Below, piece after piece: positions 23,451 to 35,482 of a stretch of DNA of 64,000 nt. The notes below the pieces were generated by a model. That model saw only the letters and a list, made by a program, of their open reading frames with translations. It did not search any database and had not been told where the DNA came from. Origin of the DNA: Argyresthia goedartella (Eukaryota > Arthropoda > Insecta > Lepidoptera > Argyresthiidae). The first letter of the stretch is position 1, and each line of letters starts with the position of its first letter. The position numbers and the translations under genes are program-made. The stretch lies in contig OX463829.1 of NCBI GenBank assembly GCA_949825045.1, positions 27,120,715 through 27,184,714 on the forward strand, given 5' to 3'.

Positions 23451-24830
23451 ATTTGTTGACCAACCGACTGTTCTGATGAAACTTGAATCAAACGGAGTTA
23501 GAGGAAACATTTTAGCATTATTACAATCATACCTAACTGAGAGAAAACAAATAATACAAATCAACAAAATTTGCACTGAAAATAAAAAAGAAATGATATA
23601 CTGCTCAAAACCAATGATTGTATCCTATGGTGTACCTCAAGGGAGTGTACTCGGCCCACTACTCTTCCTTATAAACATTAATAAGCTACCTAAAGTAACT
23701 ACAAACTCAATGTTTCTATTTGCTGATGACAGTACCGTTGTTTTTCAAAATGACAATCTCGAACTACATCAGGATAATATACACGACACTCTTGGGTCTA
23801 TAATAGAATGGCTGGGAACAAGTAATCTTAACATAACAAAATTAATATCCTTCGCTTTGCGAGGTAACCCAAAATTTACTTTAAATGTAACTCAATTAGT
23901 TCGAAAAATAGAGGAAACTCAGCTAACAAAATTTTTGGGTCTGCAAATTGATTGTAATTTGTCATGGAAAGAGCAAATTAACTGTGTATGTAAAAGGTTA
24001 GCACAAAGCTCCTATGCATTGTATAGACTCTCAAAAATTATGAACCAAAATGCTACTCTTGCTGCATACCATGCTTACGCAGGATCAGTTTTAAGATACG
24101 GCGTTATTTTTTTGGGAAATTCAACCGACATAGGAAGAGCTTTTATGGCCCAGAAAAAATGTTTGAGAGCTCTATGTAAATTAAGACAGATATAAACATG
24201 TCTGTCATTACCTTAAGAGTGACCTTTGTAAAAACTAATATGCATCTATTTAGGAAATTACGTAGCAACCGATATATCGACAAACTAGGTATGGCCAACT
24301 GTAACAGCTCCCTCACAAGAAGGAATATATTTGGTATGGCACCGATAATTTATAATGCTCTTCCTGACTCAATAAGAAGTTTACACCATTTACAGCTTTA
24401 CCAAGTTTACACCAAAGAGCACATTGCATAAATTATTGATAAACAAGGCATATTACACTGTCGCAGATTTTCTTCAAGATAATGAAAAGACATAAAAGGC
24501 TATTGACATTTACCATTAATTACACAAAATCTGACTATTATTATAATTTTGACATGGATCTGAATTGTATTATTCTTATTAATTTAATATTCATTGACAT
24601 CAATATATTGATATCAATTATGTATTTATTTGGCGTAGATACTAGGGTTATTATTGAAATTATGAGAAACTGTACTTATACTTCCCTGAATTTATTATGT
24701 TATATTTGCTTTAAATTTTATTTCTATTTATTAATTTGCACATCCTTAGAGGATAAGATGTAGTTAAGCTCCTATAAATGTACATAACATCATGACAACC
24801 TATATTTGCAAATAAATGCCTTTGACTTTA
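23451..24830 (+). pseudogene. LINE E, segment 3: RT core, C-terminal domain, 3' end
   Basis: It resumes the RT interrupted at 11844, giving VDQPTVLMKLESNGVRGNIL. RT motif B is SYGVPQGSVLGPLLFL, motif C LFADDSTVVF, then LTKFLGLQIDCNLSWKEQ. The C-terminal domain includes YHAYAGSVLRYGVIFLG. A stop at 24193 precedes the last block (24198-24431). The 3' UTR ends near 24830 with aaataaatgcctttgacttt. The minus-strand LINE L at 48.8-50.2 kb belongs to a related family. Confidence 0.85.
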
Positions 24831-24834
24831 AAAC

Positions 24835-26120
24835 AACAGTGGCGTATTATTAAAGATGTCAGTATCGTATCTACCAAAAAATCTAAACATGCAGAGTTAC
24901 TTGAATCGAACCCTATTGATTCGCAGAATGACGTCAAAAAATATTTTGTAAGCGTAGGCAGAACTTGAGCACAGGGCATGTTACTGAAGATGATTTGGTT
25001 AATAGCATTTATTTCTCTGCTCAGCTGCCACCAAATTCCTTCCTGTTACTACTGATGATTATAACGCTAAAAACTCTTTCTCAAGTGGATCTGATGGTAT
25101 TACATCAACATTATTAAATCTATATACCCAAAAACTGGCCAAACTGATCAGTATCATCTATAATATGTATGTTTTTCTATCAACTGCTATCAATTAGAGA
25201 TAGTCTCCTCAATACGATACCTGGGTATCATAATTGTCTAGCATTTAAATTGGGTTGACCATATACATTTGACATCCGAAGAATTAGAAAACTCTTCCAT
25301 ATCTTTAGGAACCTACGCTAGGTATGTGACTATAAACTGCTCAGGAGTATTTACTACGCGGTCTGTCAATCTGTGGCCACATTTGGTATCTTGGTTTGGG
25401 GTGGTTGCTCGAAAACGATACTACTTCCGTCAGAAAGAGCTCAACGAACTATTCTAAAAAATTATGATGTTCAAAAACTATAGATTCCCCACTGACAATT
25501 TGTATAAACTGACAGAAGTATTATCCATTAGGCAATTATTAAATCGTTCGTTAACACAGACAGACATCATATTATGATTCTACGCTTAGACGACAAGATG
25601 AAGTTTATAAAAAAACCCACTGCCGTTCACGTTTTGCTCCAAACTTTCTCATTTTCCTTGGCCCACTTTTTATAACAGGCTTAACTCAATACTGAATCTA
25701 AGATTTCTTCCAACCCATCATTGTAAAAGTAAATTAGTCTCACACCTTCTAACCTTAAACTATAACCGCAGGTAATTACTTCTCGAAACTATAAAATAGC
25801 TGATCTAAGAGGCTCACCTTGATAGTTTTGTCACTTCTCTTTGGTATAACATCTACTCATTTACACCCACTGATGCACAGCGAGTGTCCACTTACCCAAG
25901 TACTTTAACAGTGATCCCAAGACATAATTTATTCGCAGGGCTGGGTAAGTGGGCACTCACTCTGCTTATACACATACACACATACCCACGGCGGTACGTA
26001 ATACAAATATACCGCATGTCGATAGGAACAGTTTTTGGACCTGTCTTGATGATTTAGTTTTTCTCGTTACTTTATTATTTTCATTTTGTTTGTAACATAA
26101 ATAGTACCTAACAAACTTCA
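24835..26120 (+). pseudogene. LINE K relic, D-like family
   Basis: It is heavily broken. Recognisable pieces are SKHAELLESNPIDSQNDVKK (24880) and YLGIII near 25225. At about 25300-25560, in shifting frames, are RSIYYAVCQSVATFGILVWG, GCSKTILLPSERAQRTILK, and MMFKNYRFPTDNLYKLTEVL. These match the C-terminal region of D (GGAAKTH, RAQRALLKVM). The trailing region contains a CA-rich stretch near 25970, as D does. The 5' part, including RT motifs A-C, is missing or unreadable. Confidence 0.65.
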
Positions 26121-27344
26121 AACTTCAATGTTTTTATTCAAAATAGATTATTTTGAATGTCATTTGAATATATGCAAGAAATAATACTACCGCTTCGGAA
26201 AGTGTTATGTCAGCGGAGAAGAAGCGGCGCGAGAACACCCATGTATTATCGTGCCTTGCGACTATATTTTTGACTTGACGGTGGAGAAGTGATGCCTGCA
26301 GCGCTGCAGTGCAAACTAGTGCGGTGGGTGTCATGACTAAACTTTTATATAGGCCTTTTTTATAGCCTTTTATATAGGAGTTACATATCCCTAAATCTAC
26401 TGTCAATTTACTAAACAAAACCTTGTAATGTAGGCGAAGTTTTGCAGCAATGTACAAATTCGAACTGTGAATCATGTTGACGTGACATCCATCAGTGAAA
26501 AAGTAATCCGTCAATAATTAATTTAATTAGGTCTAAAGTTCGATAGAGAGAGTGCTTTCATGTAGTCCTTGAGAGTTATGTAGGTCTCAAATATATAGGT
26601 ATAGGTACATATCTATGTATGCACGCTCCTAATTGTTGAACTAGAGTTTGAGTATATATACCTATACCGATTGTTATAGAGACGCAAACAGTATTAACAA
26701 CTTTTATTATGAAATTCATGTAATCAACGGTGATTCCCCCAAAACAATATGCTCCAAGCTGGGCAGTTCTTCTGAATAATACAATATTCCCAATAATCCT
26801 TATCCTATCCCCAATAAACCATTCAGTAATACACTCCACAGAATTAAGTTTTGATAAGCAAGTTACCCAACCAGCTAAATGAAATCCAGTGATTATGAAG
26901 GCTGAATGTCTGCAGACCATCGATCATTCTATTCAAAATTCAAGCGCCGTATTAAATCCGTCGAGAATTTCGGTTATAGCGCAATAAAATCTGCGACATC
27001 TAACCATTGAATTAATAGCTAAGTTTTGGCTCCGATCCAGTTTGGCACAGGATGCAGGATTTCGACGAGGATTCCGCCATTTTTTACCAGATTCCGGAAG
27101 ATTAGAGCGGACTCGGTACCTATGGCTGTGCTGCACAAAAAGTATTTATGGCACTCGTATGTATATTTCGGAGAATCAATTATGTAAAGTATTGAGGTAG
27201 TTTACACAACAGGTAGTTTCAGATAGAAAAAAGATCGGAAGTTTTAACTTTCTTCCCTTATGTCCTACTGCAAAGACTGTACATGTTTTTATGTCAATTC
27301 GTGACCGAGATACGGGGATTCGAAAAAAACTACATTTTACAAAA
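26121..27344. other. No gene recognised
   Basis: Three consecutive minus-strand frames of 126, 114 and 67 residues lie at 26134-27136. They show no motif that I recognise, no shared family signature and no start context of note. The sequence has ordinary AT-rich intergenic character. Confidence 0.4.
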
Positions 27345-27536
27345 TTCGCAAAAAATAGTAGTTTATGTGACTGCTACATAATGGAGGGCATTAATAGTTT
27401 TAATGCCTAATTATGTACAGTTATATACACTAGTTTATCTACACACATATCATAAGCTCTCTTTGATGTGTTCAGGAACCGCATGTTTGACAGGCATTGT
27501 GGCTCTGCAGTTGTTTGTTGGCTTGTTCTATACCTA
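27345..27536 (-). repeat. REP copy 2, left part
   Basis: It starts at aaatagtagtttatgtgac and runs through gagggcattaat, ctctctttgatgtgttcagg and ggctctgcagttgttt to cttgttctatac. It is cut at the TA at 27535 by the MITE. The remainder of the same unit resumes at 31536 with tagttagtaccaacttcac, in the order found in uninterrupted REP copies. Confidence 0.75.
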
Positions 27537-27969
27537 GTCGGTCCTTAAGTTCTGTCACAAGGTTTTTGATAGATAAAACTCAGCAATAAACTTTTACTTA
27601 TTCGTATTATACATGATTAAAAAACTTATTTTATACGAATCAAATTGCAATACAATACATTTTGTACGATTATCGCAATATGACAAAAAACCTTATAACT
27701 TGAGACAATCGCGAACCCAAAACACACCGCAACTGACAAAAATACCACTTACCACAAATTTAATAAAAAAACGGTGTTCCAGATAACCAACAAGCTTTTT
27801 TTTATTTATTCTGAAACCTCGATTTTAGACCATGCTTAACATCTAGCATTTGATTTTCTGTTAGCTTTCAGTTCCAACTGCTCCCAAAGAGAACTTTACG
27901 TACTTTTTACGTTTTCAGAAAAACGTATAAAAATGATCTTGTGGGCAACAAGTACACTACGTAAAATGT

Positions 27970-30900
27970 AATAAGAAATTTATTAAGCAAAAGATTCATG
28001 AAAATAAGTACAGAGAATATAAATAAGATATTCATTCTAGTTCAAGACGTGTGGGACTGCCGCTCCATCCTCATATAGGCCTGTGCGATTCCACCTATGG
28101 CGGGTACCGCGGATGCACATGCTGCTAGCCCTGATGATGGCGGTTTGAATTCTTGCTCGTAGCCAGCCCATTATTGTGGCAGGGGTCCGGTTCCAGCGGT
28201 CCGCCAGCGTTTCGGCGAGGTGTTTAGTGAATGATATCATTTATGGAGCAAAAACTCCGTCGACAGAGGTTACTAAAGGGGTGAAGGTGGTGTGGCGCGT
28301 CTCGCATGGGTCGCAGTACTTCCTTTTCTTTTCTTCTTCAGCTGAACGAAGGACAGCCGCTACGGGGCGTGATGCGTGGGAGGGAGCGTCGGTGTCTATG
28401 ACACGGATATCAAATAACGCCTCCCTCTGGGCAATCCATACCCCCCGACAAGCCAAGTCTCCGCGCAGCCCAGTATCGCCTTCGGAGATGACTGGCTCTT
28501 TCGTGACGTTTCCCCAGGCTTGCTGGCACAGTTCACAGAAAAGATCCCTTATTTCGTTATGTCTGCGTGTGATAAGGCCACCTGTTTTGCAGCACAAGGC
28601 GTGGTCCAAGTTGAAGTTGTCATTGCCGCAGCCGTCGCAAGTCGCAGGCATGGAGATTGGTGTGCGGTGGTATCTTATGGCCAGGGCATCTCTAAATTCG
28701 TGGGGTGATAAGTCGAAGTTGTCTTTTCTTATCGGTATTACTGAAAGCCATGTTGATGTTTTTGTTTTCATTTTTGTCGCTATTGATCTTTCTATTGCTC
28801 TTTTCTTTTTGGATGGTAATTTTGTTAGAATGCTTTCTAGAGTTGCGTTCTCGTATGTTTCTTTTTCCTTGTTTCCTTCCTTTCTTGCGTCACGCAAAGA
28901 ATTGTAGTGTTCAGCAAGGTTTATGTCTTTTATCTCGGTTAGGGCTGTTGAAAGTATTGTAGATCCCTGTTTTGAGATTTGGTATGCACGGTTTGGTGTG
29001 TTGAAGGGGTCAGAAAGGGCAAGTCCGCCTTTGTGGACTGGGAGGGCAAATAGCTGGGTTTCAAGTTTTGTGATTTCGCCTCCGATTAGTGTTGGTATGA
29101 ATTTGTCGTGTAATGTGTTAGTTAAGGGTTCAAAAAGTTCTTCTGAATTTTTTAAGACACGTAGTAGGAAGGACCATTTAAACTGAGCTGCTTTAGTTAG
29201 GGCAGTGTAAGCGGCTTGAGGTGAGTTTTTGCAGATTGTTGTGAGTTTCTCGATGATAGATATCCATTCGGTTACATTCTTTTTTACGAAGTCGTCCCCT
29301 CCTGTCCCTATGTAGCCTCCTAGGAAGCGGGAGCCGGTAACTATGGAGACGTTGGTACCGGAGAACGTCTTTTCTGCGGTAGACTTGTCAGTTTCTGACA
29401 CTATTAGAAATGATTTTTTACCTTGTGGTAAGTATCCGTATGCTGGGCCTGTTTTGTTTAAGTTGTCCCACCATTGTTGTAGGCTTTGGAAAGTGCCTTG
29501 CGCGGAGGAGTCATCGGCGTACCAGCATTGTGTGACTGTGTTTTCGGTTTTAAGTTTGTTAATAATTGGTAGTGTTGCAAGCGCGTACAGTGGCATTGCG
29601 AGTGGGTCTCCTTGGGTTACGCCTTCTCTGCTATATAGTCTTGTATCAGAATCGCGAAATACCAATTCAGCGTGGCCATTGTAAGTATTATAAAGAAAGC
29701 GGGCGCAGTGTGGCCAGTATATTCTTGCTTGCCAGAGGGCTAGTTGTCTATTCACGGCGTTAAAAGCATTGTTCGCGTCAACGAGGAGCATTCCCCAGTT
29801 TGAACCAGGTTGGCTATCTCTTTGGAAGACATCGGTCATGGCATGAATGGCGCCTTCGATGCCACTGCCCAGTCCACTGCGACTGGCCGCATGCTTCAGT
29901 GACTTCAGAGCCTGTTGCTAAGATCATGCATTTGGATAATATTCTTCGTAGGCATTCGCCGATGCCGATAGGTCTTACGCCTGGGAATTTGTCTAAAGCA
30001 ACAAGTCAGCTTGACATTAATGCTTGTATTTGGGTCCAGGGTATGGTTTCGTTGCTAAGTTTCGTTGTGAGCTGCGCTACGGCTTCTCTTAAATGGGCGC
30101 TTGCTTGGCCGAAGCGGAGTAGGAAATCTCTCCAGTTTTCGGCTGTGCATCCAGTGGGGCCTCCGCCGCCGTGTAGTTTTCTCGCAACTGTTTCGACATG
30201 GTCACAAGTTATTTCGATTTCAAGGAGTGGTGGGAGTTTTGTGACGTCTTTGGGGAGAGTGAATAAAGCGGGATCTGGAGATCTGGCGGGGGGTGCTTTT
30301 CTCTCAGCACATCACTGACGGTTTTACCGGATGGATCAACTTCAGTGTCTGGGTTTAAAACTTTGCTCGTGTCTTTTGTGAGGAGCCAGTTGAGCGCTTC
30401 CCGCGTTTTTCCATGTAGTATCAGTCGTGTGAATAATTTTGTTTCTTGGTCATTGTTGTTTTGTTTCCGGTTTCTTGTATTCCATATAGATTTATCTGCT
30501 TTGGTGGATTCCGTGATGAGTTCCTCGAAACGTTTGTCTGCCCAGAGTTTTAGGCGCCGATCGAGTAGTCTCAGTATATCTTTCATTTTTCTAACGTTTT
30601 TGTCTCTTTGCAGTATGACCGCAGCAAAGGTTAATACGCGTTCAGAGGGGTAGGTTGATTTGGTTAGATGCTCAATTTCGTCGGCCAGAGTGTGTACGAA
30701 TTTTCTACTGGCAGTACCGCATGGGAGGTCGTATAGCTTGCCATGAAGGTTACAGACGTTGTCCCAATGCCTTTGCCAGATGCCAGACTTGGGTTGGATG
30801 GCATTCAGGAATGGGGATCCGAAGGCTTCTTCCAAAGGTGACATTGGTGTTTGCCCATCGGTGGTAGTTTTAAGACTAGCGGATGCTGATTGGTTTAGTA

Positions 30901-31174
30901 CATCGTTGTGTGCTGATCTCATGTGACGCTGGAGCCCATTTTTCTTGAATTTCCTGGGGCATAGCGGGCATTCGGTGTCAGCTTGTGACATATGGGTGGG
31001 TATTTACTTACTTGAGCTATTTGCACTATAATTTTGTTGTTTAGCTCTCGGATAAGGGTAAGATTAATAAAAAAAAGGGATTTTGTTGATAAATAAATGG
31101 GTCTAAAGGAAATAATATTAAAATGAAGTATTTTTGTGAAAAATATGTCTATTTGACGTGACAGCTGACCATAA
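27970..31174 (-). mobile_element. Full-length R2-group (restriction-like endonuclease type) LINE
   Basis: A 3205-bp minus-strand element lies between two exact copies of a 14-bp direct repeat, actacgtaaaatgt, at 27956-27969 and 31175-31188. It has a 5' UTR of about 180 bp, one long ORF, and a 3' UTR of about 65 bp ending aataaatttcttatt without a poly(A). The exact TSD and complete domain order indicate a full-length insertion. It landed inside a MITE, not in rDNA or another known fixed target. Confidence 0.85.
28037..30991 (-). pseudogene. Single ORF of the R2-group LINE (zinc finger, RT, CCHC, nuclease region)
   Basis: It starts at ATG 30991. A C2H2 zinc finger (CPLCPRKFKKNGLQRH, residues about 8-28) is followed by a DNA-binding-type helical region. 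RT blocks follow: RPIGIGECLRRIL, SGIEGAIHAM, LLVDANNAFNAVNR (motif A), VTQGDPLAMPLYALA (motif B), CWYADDSSAQG (motif C) and GSRFLGGYIG. Near the C-terminus lies CDGCGNDNFNLDHALCC, a CCHC knuckle typical of the restriction-like endonuclease domain, then RRHNEIRDLF and LFDIRVIDTDAPSH. Lesions are a frameshift near 30230, a TGA near 30012, a frameshift near 29890 and an in-frame TAA at 28238-28240. The other lengths are open. Exact clade not determined. Confidence 0.85.
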
Positions 31175-31535
31175 ACTACGTAAAATGTGAATATGAAAAT
31201 TAGTTTTACCCAGACTTAGTTATCTTATGCTTCAAAATGAAGGTAACGGGTTCAGAGAGGGCTCTGACTAAAATCTCACGTAAGTTTGAAAGGTTTTAAG
31301 AGTCATGGAAAAAAGATAAAGTGAATCACGTCCGTATTTTTGATTGGTTAAAAAAGTGCAAAATCTCTGAAGAAACTAGCATCTGTGTAATATGGCTTTA
31401 AGCATTTAAATCCAATAATCGTTCTAATTTATCAGTATTTAATGAGCTATCAAACCATATATAGTATTAAATAAAAATAAACTTGGTATTATTTACTATG
31501 CGGCAAAATATTTGTGACAGAACTTATGGACCGAA

Positions 31536-31797
31536 TAGTTAGTACCAACTTCACGCAGGCGGGCGTCAGCGTTCGACATTTGAATGTCAGTATCAACTTC
31601 ACAGACAAACTAGGAGCGGCACGCAGGCGGGCGACGGCGTTCGAAATTTGAATGTCATAATATGTAGAAAAAATACACATTATGGTCATAATGTGTAATT
31701 TTTCAGATAAGAAATGAGTTTTTACCAAGTAGTTTAACATTATGCTGATCGTAACGTGCGGTTTTTGTACGCAGTAAAGAGGGTTTATGATACGTGT
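31536..31797 (-). repeat. REP copy 2, right part
   Basis: It continues the unit cut at 27536: tagtaccaacttcac, two copies of the gcaggcgggcg block, the palindrome acattatggtcataatgtgt at 31677-31696, then ttgtacgcagtaaagagggt and tgatacgtgtgt. A second REP unit follows directly, so this locus was a REP dimer before the MITE arrived. Confidence 0.7.
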
Positions 31798-32245
31798 GTT
31801 GATTAGTTTATGTGACTGCTACATAATGGAGGGCATCAATATAATATCACTCGAGAGTTTCAATGCCTAATTATGTACAGTTACATACACTAGTTTATCT
31901 ACACACATATCATAAGCTCTCTTTGATGTGTTCAGGAACCGCATGTTTGACCGGCATTGTGGCTCTGCAGTTGTTTAGCTTGTTCTGTAGCACCAATTTC
32001 GGGCGTCGGCGTTCGAAATTTGAATGTCAGTACCAACTTTACAGACAAACTAGGGGCGGCACGAGGCGGGCGTGGGCTTTCGAAATTTTAATGTCAAATG
32101 TATAGAAAAATTACACATTATGGTCATAATGTGTAATTTTTCAGATAAGAAATGAGTTTTTACCAAGTAGTTTAACATTATGCTGATCGTTACGTGCGGT
32201 TTTTGTACGCAGAAAAGAGGGTTTATGATACGTGTGTAGATAAAA
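31798..32245 (-). repeat. REP copy 3
   Basis: A complete unit from agtttatgtgactgctacat to tgatacgtgtgtagataaaa. It carries the gaggcgggcg block and the perfect palindrome acattatggtcataatgtgt at about 32115-32134. It is the best reference copy in the window. Its outer blocks (atctacacacatatcataag and atgatacgtgtgtagat) are imperfect inverted repeats of each other. Confidence 0.7.
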
Positions 32246-34077
32246 AAAATGCAGAATTCCACCTTATTTCTTCTGTTATCGCCGCATTATGATGAAATGT
32301 GGTTGTAATTCTGGTTCCTGGTCACAACCAGCAAATTTAGAACCCCCCCCGCCACCCTCTTCCCCCACCCAACCCTAATTCACAAAAGCTAATTGTCTTT
32401 TCTGATGAAAGCCAACCAACCTTATTCACATCATATTGGTATCGATATTAGTTACTTTTCGGGTCGGTGTCCCCTAAACACAGGGCAGGGCAGGTGAAAA
32501 AAAAGACATAGGCTTTTGGTGGAAAAAAAACATGCCATTAACAATATTAAAGTATTCATAAGGCGTTTATTGAAAGGTGCCACAATGCAGAATACTTCAG
32601 CTAGCTAGTCGTACACTGAGAGATAAGAATTTTCGAAATTAAATATTTTGTAGGCAGGGTTATGATATAATTACATAACATGTTGACATCTAAGTGTCCC
32701 TCCTTGTTGACCGACCGAGCGAAGCGTCCAGTTTCGAAATTGGCTAAAAATGAGTTTTTCCTTCTGTCTGTCTGTTATCGCCTACAAGTCGCATTTCTCA
32801 ACCGATTCTCGTGAAATTTTGTGAGCAGGTTCGATAATTATATAGTTTTTTTGTCGAGACAGTTTTTTTAAATGGCAGATTTATGGCATTACAAAGGGGT
32901 CGGGGTGTGATGTGATTTCAGTTTTAGATTTACTACGCCGTTCTCTCCGCTTTCACAAGACAAACCCGTAGACACCAGATTTGACATCCTAGGACTCAAT
33001 ACTATTTTGCTATTTTGCTTCGGAAAATTCAAGCAGCTGAAATTCAATTTAAAATTGAACTTTCTTCGTTAAATTGTTGCGCAAAATAAATTTGTATTGC
33101 ATTATAATAAAGCCTTTTGTCCGTCAGTCGTGACAATATGTTTAAGTGTATGTATGTATGTCGAAGGGCTCGCAAGGTCTACAGTTCTCACTCAACTACT
33201 AGTTCTACTTAATTAAATACGTTGTCATGTTATATTAATATCTTTTGGAACTTCTAAAATCCTCGACATAAAGCTAGTCTCGGTGCAAGCAAAATAGTAC
33301 ATTTAGTTCGCGATACAAAAACGGCTATCATAATCATTTATTTTAGATAGAGTAAAATAAATTTTGAATAAGCCCTAGTTCCCACACCTTTTATCATTAT
33401 TCCCTGCATAGTGGGGACTAGTCTCTTCCAGACCATTTACAAGAATTGTATGGAACTTAACTATAATATGGCAATAAGCATATTACCAGTAAAATTTAAA
33501 CAAAAAATAAATAAAAAAATCAAGATTGTTTAGTGTTGGTGTACCTGCTAGCTCTACAACTAGAGTCTTTGGGTCAGACGTTTGCCGGGCTTTTGGCAAC
33601 TAGGCAGGGTGTGTAACTGTAGTGTAGTGTTTGTGTAGAGTGTAGTGTGTGTGTGTATACTACTGTGGTGTGTATTATATATGAGTGTTTATTTGTATGA
33701 GGGTTTGGTTTGTCGGATATGAGTGTTAACAATGATACGATAAGAATCACTTACAAATTTCGAATGCTGAGTTAAACTTTAGTTATAGTCTGAAACTAAA
33801 TGAGGATGTATATTCAATATTGGAATTGAAATAAAACCTATCATCAGTTAGGCATAAATAGGAAGAATATCAGTCTGGGAAGCTAAGGCAATCATCAGAA
33901 AGTGGCTGTTAACCTTTAACTATGGCAGAACTGAAACTCTCATGAAAATGATGTAGATAACTTGTCTAACGCAATCACGTATATTATTATTTACATAGGT
34001 ACTCGAATACTCTTCATTGTCTCATGTCAAACTTACATCCATCTACTTATTTATTTATTGATTTACTTATACACACA

Positions 34078-34109
<32 letters not shown>

Positions 34110-34435
34110 ACGTCTCATACATTGATTCACTAATACATATTTTATGTATACGTACATCAATTTACAGGTAATATGAACTTATATTTATATGTATAAGGGT
34201 CGTTGGTCTTTGGATAAGTGTAGCTTAATCATACTTGTTCATTATTTAAATCCTTACTACAGATAGCTCCACCGATAGTCTAACTTGAAAATGTCTTGAA
34301 TTTATGGCCTCCACAACACAAGTTTCACCCAGTGTGGAGACCGTAAGTAAGCTTAAGTTTAATAATAGTTCGGTAAATACAAGATTTTGTATTTGTTACA
34401 AAATACAAATAAAAAATCTTATATTTTATTATTAT
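32246..34435. other. No gene recognised; repeat fragments and CT/CA microsatellite
   Basis: It contains a C-rich tract (32343-32380) and a block at 32700-32830 (ctgtctgtctgttatcgcct, ctcgtgaaattttgtgagca) that has the look of a lepidopteran interspersed repeat. A (CT)n(CA)n microsatellite lies at about 34076-34110. No coding evidence was found. Confidence 0.5.
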
Positions 34436-34439
34436 AAAC

Positions 34440-35005
34440 TGATTTCTGGTCATTATTCTTTAATCATGGGTATACCAATTTCTGAAGAAGTCCGAAATAT
34501 CAAAATTTCTATAATAAAAAAAGGAAGTCAACATACCAAATATCCAAAGAACTGTTGCTACCAAGGTCTACCATCCAGTCAACCATCCAGCATTATAAAC
34601 AACACAATTAGTAGCAAATTTGAAAAAGACCAAGGCAAAAGAAAAGCCTTTATTACCAGTCCTGCAACAGAAAAAAATATTAAAATTCACTCGTGAACAT
34701 CAGAACTGGACTTCAGATGAGTGGTGTCAATTAATATGGAGCGATGAATCTATATTTATCTTTTTCATATATATTTCCTTCGATGATTTGGCCGCCAAGC
34801 AGCTGACTTCCGATCGCACCTTTGTAGAGGAAAATGAAGAAATGTTTGAGAAAATATCCATCAAGATCAGTAAATGATTTAAAACACAAGTTTGAGGCAG
34901 TTTGGGATTCCATCCCCCCTGAAGAGTGTGCAGAGGCAGAGCAGAGGTGGCGTCAATGCCTCTGCGATAAAAGCAATTATCGAGAGCAGAGGAGACTCTA
35001 CTAAG
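34440..35005 (+). pseudogene. Tc1-like transposase relic
   Basis: At about 34460-34620 a helix-turn-helix N-terminus is visible (GIPISEEVRNIKISIIKKG). At 34680-34765, after a frame change, is FTREHQNWTSDEWCQLIWSD followed by ES, the first catalytic-D block of Tc1 transposases. The sequence then jumps near 34780 to NLWDDLAAKQL-like C-terminal sequence, and ends near 34910-35000 with LKHKFEAVWDSIPPEECAEA. The middle, with the second and third acidic residues, is deleted. TIRs were not located. It is inactive. Confidence 0.75.
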
Positions 35006-35482
35006 TGGTAGACAAATGGATTCTCCACCTTCATAGGTCTAGATCTTTCTGCAGCAAACTACAATCATCCTCTGAACTCATGGGAAGTATCAGTTTCAGA
35101 TCGTCCGTATACAGAAGGCAATTGGCGTATTGGAGCTCTAATTTCTTGCTTTGCTTTTATAGAAGGCATTAGGTATTCTGCTTTGACTGAGGCAGCTCAC
35201 TTTCCCCGTGTCTGCACGTCTATGGATTTATGGACCCACATCTACACACTTGTCCTCTGCAAAAAATAATGTTATACCTACTTTATTTCACGCTTTTTTC
35301 CGTAGCGCAGCATAGGCACCTGTTATTGAAGTAAAAGTTTGGTTGCTAGTGACAACAAGCCTATGTTATTCTGTGTCAGTGAAAATTTAAAATTTCGCAA
35401 TGTTTGTTTACTAAATCTGTTTTGATCTTTTGTGGTTTTAATAAAACTTTTGAATAATATAAGTCTTCATACTTCGGAAGGA

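Larger units (their letters stand above)
27537..31535. mobile_element. Mariner-type MITE carrying an R2-group LINE
   Basis: The left end gtcggtccttaagttctgtc and the right end gacagaacttatggaccgaa form inverted repeats of 24 bp (22 matching). TA flanks both sides (27535-27536 and 31536-31537). Excluding the LINE, the element is about 780 bp with no transposase frame. The inner part of the TIR, taagttctgtcaca, is identical to the TIR of the maT mariner at 50834-52142. Movement by a maT-like transposase is therefore plausible (inference). Confidence 0.8.

Noticed and set aside
26134..27136. Three successive minus-strand frames (126, 114 and 67 residues) as a host gene
   Set aside because: No recognisable domain, different frames, no splice signals that join them convincingly, and frames of this size arise by chance in a window of this length.
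28176..28907. Plus-strand frame of 243 residues and others over the R2-group ORF
   Set aside because: They are shadows of the minus-strand RT frame; their translations show no family motif.
34080..34110. CT/CA run as a SINE tail
   Set aside because: No SINE body or pol III boxes lie upstream; treated as a microsatellite.
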